Source: Psychrobacter sp. P11F6 | GTDB taxonomy: Bacteria > Pseudomonadota > Gammaproteobacteria > Pseudomonadales > Moraxellaceae | Assembly: GCF_001435295.1 (NCBI RefSeq) | Contig: NZ_CM003594.1 | Location: 2,624,574 to 2,688,573 of the forward strand | Length of the DNA: 64,000 bases | Reading direction: 5' to 3' | Shown: positions 58,297-64,000 of the stretch, piece after piece | How positions within the stretch are numbered: position 1 is the first letter of the stretch | How the letters are laid out: every line of letters starts with the position of its first letter | Translations under genes and position numbers: made by a program | Notes under the pieces: generated by a model | What the model was told of the DNA's origin: nothing | What the model saw: only the letters and a program-made list of their open reading frames with translations | Databases searched by the model: none

Positions 58297-60366
58297 TTAG
58301 AACTGATACGTCAATGACGCTTTGATATTACGACCTTTCTCAAAGTCAGTAGCAACATCATCAATCGGATTTAGACGAGATGAGTGGCTCGCATAAGCTT
58401 CATCAAAAAGATTATAAACGCCAAGCGTGGCTTTTAATCCATCAACTTGTTTTGGCGAATAGTTCATAAAAATATCATGAACATTATAGCTTGGTTTTTC
58501 AATCTCATATTCAGACGTATTCGGCATCACTGAAGCAACATACGTACTGCGCCAGCCGATATCTGTGGTCTCTGTTGGGGCATAAGCCAGATTGACCATA
58601 TATTTATCGCCTGATTCTGAGCTGCTTCCAGTCACTGAAGGAATGCTGTAGCCCGTTTTTTCACCTTCGCTGCGTGCGCGTGAATAGCTCAAACCCATAC
58701 TAAAGTTATTCATTTTATAGTCGGCAGCGAGCTCAACCCCTTTAATTTTAAAATCTTCATCTTTATTGATGACGCCTTGACATTCACCACCTAATTGTCC
58801 AGTGACACAGTCTAAGCCAACGCGAGTTCCGCCGGAACGAACAAATTCGATGTAGTTTTCGATATCAGTTTCAAAGTACTTACCGCTTAGTTGTAGTGCA
58901 TCACCGGCTACCGTTAGATCGCGTAACGTTGTAACGATACCTACTTCAGCGTTAGACCCTTCTTCTGCTTTTAAGTCATTATTAACGTAAGTTTTGTCAC
59001 CATTTGAATTAAAAATGGTTTGGCTTAAGTCAGGACCATTAAATAACTGCGTGTAGCTGGCAAATACTTGCGTCAATGGTGCAATCTCATAGCTTGCGGC
59101 AAGTGCACCAACGACATTATCATAGGTTTTGCCACCAGAGATAAACTCAGGAGATTTGTAGCGGTCATAACGCACACCAGGTGTTAAAGTGAGCTTACCA
59201 TTTTTCCATTGGTCTTCTAGATATACTGATGTATTGGTTGCCTCGTCTGACCCTGCTTTGACGAAGTCGCGCTCCATCTCCGATTCTTTTTTGTAGTGCT
59301 CAATCCCAGAGATAAGCTTGTGTGTGCCAACATTCGTAGCAATGTCACTGGTGTTTTGGATTTTTGCGCCTGTGGTTTGAACTTCAGCGTTAAAATCAAA
59401 ACCTGGATCATTGATATAATCAGAATCGCGCAAAATGCGGGTTTTGGTTTGATACACGTTGGTATCTACATCAATCAGTGGGTTGCTAGGATTAAAGCTA
59501 TAATCAATACCATAAGTATCGCGCTTCACCTGTTGCGGAATTGGAGGCTCAGAGCGGCTAGGGAAGTCTGGACGGAATGGGAAAATACCTTTCTTTTCAG
59601 TTTGGCTGAAATTTGCGCCAATATGATGGTCATCCGCAATATAAGCACCCGCCTTTAATAAGATGCTTTCAGTTTTACTGTCTTCAAACAGCTCACGACC
59701 GTTACCATCTTCGCCAGAATCGCTATCACGCTTGCCATAGTAAGCCAGTAAGTCAACATTGTCCGTTGGTGCGGCATATACAGTCGTTGACGTTAGTAGC
59801 TCGTCATTATTACTAGCATAGCCTGCGTGAACTTTAGCCCCTATTCTTTGACCCGGTTGCAGCAAATCCACTGCATCAACGGTTTTAAAGGCCACCGCCC
59901 CGCCAATGGCATCATTTCCTAGCGTCACTGAGTTATTACCGACTGAGACATCTGCTTGCTTCAGCAAATCAGGGTCAATAGTAATGTCACCCATATGATA
60001 AAAAAGTTTGCCTTCTTGACGCGCCCCATCGATAGTGACTTTTAGGTTGCTGTCTTCAAGACCACGAATACGAATACGCTGATTGACCGCTGAGGTACCA
60101 CCTACCGTAACCCCAGGAACGACATTCAAAAAATCGCTTAAATGGCTGGCTTGCTGCGCTGGCGTATAGTCTTCTATGTAAACAGAATCGGTTTGCACTT
60201 TATCACGTACTGAGCTATTGGCTGTCACCGTAATGGTCTGCAACGTGGTGCTTGGCATGTCTTCTGCAGGTGCTGCACTGACTGCTTGTGACCATAATAC
60301 CGCTGCCACGCCCATGGACAATACCGTCATTTGACTAGATAGTTTTGATAACTTTACTTCACGCAT
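58297..60366 (-). CDS. TonB-dependent siderophore/iron receptor
   Basis: A 689-residue outer-membrane receptor. A signal peptide of ~31 residues ends QAVSA. The plug domain shows DSVYIEDYTPAQQASHLSDF, VPGVTVGGTSAVNQRIRIRG, LKVTIDGARQEGKLFYHMGD and GNDAIGGAVAFKT. The barrel ends in an aromatic (KASLTYQF), and one loop has a Cys pair (GLDC...GGEC). The IRG...IDGARQ pattern resembles haem/siderophore receptors of the HmuR/BfnH type; the ligand cannot be named from sequence alone. A Fur-like box lies ~160 nt upstream. It would work with the TonB/ExbBD and ABC genes nearby. Confidence 0.92.
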   Translation of the reverse strand: MREVKLSKLSSQMTVLSMGVAAVLWSQAVSAAPAEDMPSTTLQTITVTANSSVRDKVQTDSVYIEDYTPAQQASHLSDFLNVVPGVTVGGTSAVNQRIRIRGLEDSNLKVTIDGARQEGKLFYHMGDITIDPDLLKQADVSVGNNSVTLGNDAIGGAVAFKTVDAVDLLQPGQRIGAKVHAGYASNNDELLTSTTVYAAPTDNVDLLAYYGKRDSDSGEDGNGRELFEDSKTESILLKAGAYIADDHHIGANFSQTEKKGIFPFRPDFPSRSEPPIPQQVKRDTYGIDYSFNPSNPLIDVDTNVYQTKTRILRDSDYINDPGFDFNAEVQTTGAKIQNTSDIATNVGTHKLISGIEHYKKESEMERDFVKAGSDEATNTSVYLEDQWKNGKLTLTPGVRYDRYKSPEFISGGKTYDNVVGALAASYEIAPLTQVFASYTQLFNGPDLSQTIFNSNGDKTYVNNDLKAEEGSNAEVGIVTTLRDLTVAGDALQLSGKYFETDIENYIEFVRSGGTRVGLDCVTGQLGGECQGVINKDEDFKIKGVELAADYKMNNFSMGLSYSRARSEGEKTGYSIPSVTGSSSESGDKYMVNLAYAPTETTDIGWRSTYVASVMPNTSEYEIEKPSYNVHDIFMNYSPKQVDGLKATLGVYNLFDEAYASHSSRLNPIDDVATDFEKGRNIKASLTYQF

Positions 60367-60524
60367 AACACACTCACCTTATTGACTATCACAAATTAGA
60401 ATTTTTAAGAGCTATTTACTGTTGAGCACAGCTTGTGGCAGTTGCACCGCTTATTATTGAAAACCATTTTTTAGACGATTGGAGTCTTGACAAAGCCAAA
60501 GTCTCTCATACGAATAACAATGTT

Positions 60525-60543
60525 AATGATAATTATTAGCATT
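60525..60543 (-). promoter_or_regulatory. Fur-box-like operator upstream of the receptor gene
   Basis: AATGATAATTATTAGCATT has the Fur 7-1-7 pattern. It lies ~160 nt before the TonB-dependent receptor start. Confidence 0.65.
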
Positions 60544-60804
60544 TTAATAGTGAGAGGCATAATAACGAAGTACTAACAATTTGGCAATAATTAATGCGAG
60601 AAATTTAATATTAAAAAATAGCGCTAAATCTGGCTGACTTATTCCGTTTTGTTGCTTACTGTTTTTAGACGAGTAGAAATAGCGAGCAAACCAAATCCGC
60701 TGCGCTATGTTCGTCTAATAGACTGTTATTATTTAAGAAATAAAGCCATCAACATGAAAAAAAACGTTGCAATAGCCAACCCTTTCACTATACCCTTAGA
60801 TAGT

Positions 60805-60818
60805 TGACCAATTAGTCA
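60805..60818. promoter_or_regulatory. RutR-like operator upstream of the NCS2 permease gene
   Basis: TGACCA-AT-TAGTCA is an imperfect palindrome preceded by TAGT and followed by GGTTTAA. The site at 63371 shares this extended context. It lies ~205 nt before the permease ATG. RutR in E. coli recognises TTGACCA-N2-TGGTCAA. Confidence 0.6.
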
Positions 60819-61022
60819 GGTTTAAACCTACGACTATTAGTCATATTAATAAATAATAGCTAGCTGCTGATATTTATTAGCACAAGGATAAGTGCGACTC
60901 TTTGTGAGACAACTAAGTAATATGAAGATAAACGGTGTGTCGATATCCATCTCTAAATTCATCACACTGCTTAGCGCTCTCCACAGAGCTTGGACTAAAA
61001 GTCACTTTAGGAGGAAGCCAAG

Positions 61023-62432
61023 ATGAGCGAACACATTCAAGGGAACCCCGATTTACTATACGGATTGCATGACCGCCCTACCCCTACAAAAGCCTTTTTG
61101 GGCGCAGTACAACACGTACTTGCCAGCTTTGTCGGTATCATCACCCCCTCATTAATCATAGGCGGCGTCTTGGGTTTGGGGGAACATATCCCTTATCTCA
61201 TCAGCATGTCATTGATGGTATCAGGGGTCGCTACCTTTATTCAGACGCATAAAGTTGGACCAGTAGGTTCAGGTCTTATGGCATTACAAGGAACCAGTTT
61301 TGGCTTCTTGGCCGCGGTATTGGCGGCAGGTTTTGTGGTAAAAAACAAAGGCGGGAGTCCGGAGGAGATTCTCTCTGTTATCTTTGGCGTCTCCTTTCTT
61401 GGTGCCTTCGTTGAGATTTTCTTAAGTCAATTCATCACCAGACTCAAATCTCTGATGAGCCCTATCGTGACGGGTTGTGTGATTGTGACCATCGGTCTGT
61501 CATTAACCAAGGTTGGTCTGACGGATTTGGCAGGCGGCGTGGGCGCTGAAGATTTCGGGAGTATACAGAATCTGCTGCTCGGTGGCGGAGTCTTGATCAG
61601 TGTGGTATTGATTAGTATTGTTAATAATAAAGTCATTCGCTCCAGTGCTATTTTTATAGGGTTGATGCTTGGTCTGATCGCAGCCATTCTTATGGGACGT
61701 ATTGATTTCTCTTTGGTCTCTGATGCCCCTATCTTTACGCTACCTGTGCCATTCAAGTTTGGCTTTGGGTTTGATTGGCAGGCTTTTATTCCTATCGCCT
61801 TTATGTATGTCATTACCAGTATTGAAACCTCTGGTGATTTGACGGCGACTTCGATGATATCGGGCGAACCCATCAAAGGACCTTTATACGAGAAACGTAT
61901 TAAAGGTGGCGTATTGGGAGACGGTGTCAACTCATTAATTGCGGCGGTGTTTAACACGTTCCCAGTGACGACTTTTAGCCAAAACAACGGCGTGATTCAG
62001 ATGACCGGTATTGCCAGTCGCTATGTGGGCTTCTATGTTGGGGCTATCTTGTTCACTATGGGGCTATTTCCTATTTTGGGTGCTATCTTTACCCAATTGC
62101 CAAAACCAGTCGTTGGCGGTGTGACGTTATTGATGTTTGCAACGGTAGCGACCGCTGGTATTCGCATCCTATCAACGGTCAACTTTACCCATCGCAATAT
62201 CTTAATCATTGCCACTTCGCTAGGTCTGTCTATGGGCGTGGCTTTTGTTCCTGATGTATTCGCACAGGCGCCGCAGCTTTTCCGTAATATCTTTGGTTCG
62301 GCGGTTACTATGTCAGGTATTGTGGCCATTACTCTCGATATGATTTTGCCCAAAAACTACGGTGTCGAATTTGATACGGTAGAACAACATCTGGATGACG
62401 GTCTAAAGCCTCTTAGACAAAAGGCTTCTTAA
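61023..62432 (+). CDS. NCS2-family nucleobase (probably urate/xanthine) permease
   Basis: A 469-residue inner-membrane symporter with about 12-14 helices. Family motifs are AVQHVLASFVGIITPSLIIG, GSGLMALQGTSFGFLA (the Q-motif region), ITSIETSGDLTATSMISGEP (substrate-site helix) and FNTFPVTTFSQNNGVIQMTG. These fit purine-specific NAT/NCS2 members such as UacT or XanQ rather than uracil UraA. AGGAGG precedes the ATG. A uraD gene and a RutR-like regulator follow, which points to urate or xanthine as substrate; that is inference. Confidence 0.9.
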   Translation: MSEHIQGNPDLLYGLHDRPTPTKAFLGAVQHVLASFVGIITPSLIIGGVLGLGEHIPYLISMSLMVSGVATFIQTHKVGPVGSGLMALQGTSFGFLAAVLAAGFVVKNKGGSPEEILSVIFGVSFLGAFVEIFLSQFITRLKSLMSPIVTGCVIVTIGLSLTKVGLTDLAGGVGAEDFGSIQNLLLGGGVLISVVLISIVNNKVIRSSAIFIGLMLGLIAAILMGRIDFSLVSDAPIFTLPVPFKFGFGFDWQAFIPIAFMYVITSIETSGDLTATSMISGEPIKGPLYEKRIKGGVLGDGVNSLIAAVFNTFPVTTFSQNNGVIQMTGIASRYVGFYVGAILFTMGLFPILGAIFTQLPKPVVGGVTLLMFATVATAGIRILSTVNFTHRNILIIATSLGLSMGVAFVPDVFAQAPQLFRNIFGSAVTMSGIVAITLDMILPKNYGVEFDTVEQHLDDGLKPLRQKAS

Positions 62433-62510
62433 ACGTACGTTAGAATAGTCAAATTCTTTACCAATCAGCATTGCTGTTCTAGTTCTGAAAATTGACTCTT
62501 TTAGCGCGCC

Positions 62511-62545
62511 TTAATACGAAAACATTCAGAATGCTTTCGTATTAA
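62511..62545. terminator. hairpin between converging permease and regulator genes
   Basis: TTAATACGAAA (62511-62521) pairs with TTTCGTATTAA (62535-62545), with inner CATTC/GAATG pairing. T-tracts are absent, so terminator function is uncertain. Confidence 0.5.
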
Positions 62546-62582
62546 TGGCATGTTATAGACGTAAAATAATAATACATAAGCA

Positions 62583-63248
62583 TTACTCAAGACCACAGCC
62601 ACGCAAAATAAACGGCACTAAAAAGTCTGCCGCCCGCGCTTCATCCTGCTGATCGTACTCACTCTTTTCCATCAAACCGACAATTTCTGTCTCAAATTCT
62701 GCATATCGCTGCGTCGTTGCCCAAATCAAAATCAATAGCTGTAAAGGATCAGCGATGCCAATTTTGCCTTGCTCATGCCAAGTTTTCATTACTTGTGCCT
62801 TGTCTAGCGCCCACGCCTTCATGGTCGCCGACATAAATTCATGCAGATGCGGGGCACCGCCGATGACTTCCAGCGCAAACAATTTATGGCGATTGGGATG
62901 AGCAAACGCTTGATGCAATTTGGTACGGACAAACTTTTCGATGACCGTTTTAGGGTCACTATCGACACTCATAGCAACCAAGCCATCGTTCCACTCTTGA
63001 ATAATAGAATGCAGCACGGCTTGGTACAGATTTTTTTTATTCTTAAAGTAGTAATGCACGTTGGCCTTTGGCAGCTCGGCTCTATCGGCAATACCTTGCA
63101 TCGTCGCACCGCGAAAACCTTGCAGCACGAACTCCTCTTCTGCCGCCGCCAAAATGACGGTTTGATTGTGGGCGCGGATATCTTGCTGATTGCGCTGTAC
63201 AGGCGCGTCAGACGCGGCTTGTGGTTCTATATCGTTATGTTGAGCCAT
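62583..63248 (-). CDS. TetR-family regulator, RutR-like
   Basis: A 221-residue regulator. The N-terminal helix-turn-helix (~30-75) reads TVILAAAEEEFVLQGFRGAT then GIADRAELPKANVHYYFKNK, close to the RutR pattern. The C-terminal ligand domain also has RutR-type length and features (FVRTKLHQAFAHPNRHKLFA, LLILIWATTQRYAEFE). E. coli RutR senses uracil/thymine and controls pyrimidine and purine genes. Here the neighbours are purine genes, and a TGACCA-AA-TGGTCA palindrome lies between this gene and uraD. It therefore probably represses itself, uraD and the permease. Confidence 0.88.
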   Translation of the reverse strand: MAQHNDIEPQAASDAPVQRNQQDIRAHNQTVILAAAEEEFVLQGFRGATMQGIADRAELPKANVHYYFKNKKNLYQAVLHSIIQEWNDGLVAMSVDSDPKTVIEKFVRTKLHQAFAHPNRHKLFALEVIGGAPHLHEFMSATMKAWALDKAQVMKTWHEQGKIGIADPLQLLILIWATTQRYAEFETEIVGLMEKSEYDQQDEARAADFLVPFILRGCGLE

Positions 63249-63370
63249 GATAAATGTTACCTGTCATTATTGTGATGAATAAAGAGCCATATCCCAGCCA
63301 ATAACTGGATTCATATGCTAATTTTTATGAAATATCACCAGTCTAAATAAAATATTTTGCATAAAGTAGT

Positions 63371-63384
63371 TGACCAAATGGTCA
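63371..63384. promoter_or_regulatory. RutR-like operator between the regulator and uraD
   Basis: TGACCA-AA-TGGTCA is a perfect spaced palindrome in the context TAGT...GGTTTAA. It lies ~120 nt from both divergent start codons, so it could control both genes. Confidence 0.75.
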
Positions 63385-63503
63385 GGTTTAAGCAGAATAG
63401 CTCATAGTAAACCAATTATTAATCGATAAATACTACTTTAGCATGAGATGTTATCGAGAGATGCTACTCCACTGCTTTTGTCAGCAAAGAAAAGGATGTC
63501 ATT

Positions 63504-64000
63504 GTGAAACTATCTTTACAGCAGTTTAATGAGCTCTCAACAGCTGAGGCAATTTCACATCTATTGACCTGCTGTACCAGCACCCATTGGGCGCAGACTT
63601 TAGAAAAAAAACGTCCTTTTGCTGATATATCTACATTACTTGCTCATAGTGATGATGCTTGGGCACAAGCACGGACAGCAGAAGCCCAGTTACTAGAGGC
63701 TTTTGATGGTCATCCACAAATCGGCAACGTCGACTCGTTAAAAGAAAAATACCGCAACACGCAAGACAGTGCTGCCCATGAGCAGTCGGGTGCTAATGAT
63801 GCCAATGACGAGGTGATTGAAGCTTTGGCTCAAGGCAATCAAGATTACCTTGATAAATTTGGCTTTATCTTTATCGTATTTGCCACTGGTAAGAGCGCGC
63901 AGCAAATGCTCGATTTATTGTTAGCACGCTTGCCCAATGATCGCGCTACTGAGCTGGTCAATGCGGCGGCTGAGCAAAATAAAATCACCCGCTTACGTTT
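63504..64000 (+). CDS. uraD: OHCU decarboxylase (5' part, continues past window)
   Basis: The open frame runs from GTG at 63504 (AAGGA 8 nt upstream) to the window edge, 165 codons. UraD decarboxylates 2-oxo-4-hydroxy-4-carboxy-5-ureidoimidazoline to S-allantoin in urate breakdown (cytoplasm). The catalytic His is in FDGHPQIG (H70). The family segment FGFIFIVFATGKSAQQMLDL and the closing AAEQNKITRL region are present, so only a few residues are probably missing. It is divergent from the TetR regulator. More urate-pathway genes are likely to follow outside the window. Confidence 0.93.
   Translation, partial: MKLSLQQFNELSTAEAISHLLTCCTSTHWAQTLEKKRPFADISTLLAHSDDAWAQARTAEAQLLEAFDGHPQIGNVDSLKEKYRNTQDSAAHEQSGANDANDEVIEALAQGNQDYLDKFGFIFIVFATGKSAQQMLDLLLARLPNDRATELVNAAAEQNKITRLR

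Larger units (their letters stand above)
60367..61022. other. regulatory region between the receptor and NCS2 permease genes
   Basis: These 656 AT-rich bases contain a Fur-box-like site for the receptor (60525-60543) and a TGACCA-type operator for the permease (60805-60818). No gene is seen. Confidence 0.6.

Noticed and set aside
61427..62353. 186- and 106-codon minus-strand frames opposite the NCS2 permease
   Set aside because: Antisense shadows of a gene with clear transporter motifs.

Overview
The window looks like a chromosomal segment of a Psychrobacter-type member of the Moraxellaceae (Gammaproteobacteria). The assignment is inferred from gene content and synteny: a pyrG-kdsA / eno-ftsB-ispD block, MiaE, a Gram-negative porin, a MipA/OmpV protein, TonB/ExbBD, and moderately AT-rich DNA with AT-rich intergenic regions. 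No rRNA gene is present; there is one tRNA (Glu, UUC).

Layout. 1-8.0 kb: end of a CHAD-like protein carrying a pentapeptide-like acidic array, a nitroreductase, a YkuD protein without signal peptide, a one-TM protein, argG, pyrC, RNase T and a small membrane protein. 8.0-9.1 kb: tRNA-Glu and a membrane-anchored BLUF photoreceptor. 9.5-18.6 kb (minus strand): ispD, ftsB, eno, then a copper cassette (copA, copZ, a Cys-less HMA-like protein), then kdsA and pyrG. 18.7-24.2 kb: a porin, malate synthase G and MiaE. 24.3-26.5 kb: four small, extremely hydrophilic proteins on the minus strand, split by an intact IS5-family element. 26.8-33.9 kb: ppk1, mtgA, a glutaredoxin-like protein, an FMN lactate-type dehydrogenase, a rhomboid protease and MipA/OmpV. 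34.0-35.2 kb: a solitary AT-rich DUF6602-like gene lying between two related terminators. 35.4-49.5 kb: fumC, a folate cyclo-ligase operon, a Na+/H+ antiporter, lon with a long acidic N-terminus, a META-type lipoprotein, a lipoprotein Cu/Zn SOD, topA, a membrane-anchored unknown and a DUF2799 lipoprotein.

49.7-60.4 kb is an iron-uptake region: tonB-exbB-exbD on the minus strand, a divergent four-gene siderophore ABC transporter, then a PepSY membrane protein and a TonB-dependent receptor on the minus strand. Fur-box-like sequences lie upstream of tonB, of the ABC operon and of the receptor. The receptor would take ferri-siderophore across the outer membrane using TonB/ExbBD energy, the ABC system would import it, and the PepSY protein may reduce the iron.

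60.8-64.0 kb looks like a purine (urate) utilisation locus: an NCS2 permease, a RutR-like TetR regulator and the start of uraD. The same palindrome, TGACCA-N2-TRGTCA, sits upstream of the permease and between the regulator and uraD.

The most unusual structural signal is a recurring pattern of short-period (13-17 bp) degenerate tandem arrays. They are different in sequence at each site, mostly in intergenic DNA, and one 15-bp array has been read into protein. The other leading candidates are the hydrophilic small-protein cluster, the DUF6602-like gene flanked by paired terminators, the membrane-anchored BLUF protein and the two-site regulon of the TetR protein.
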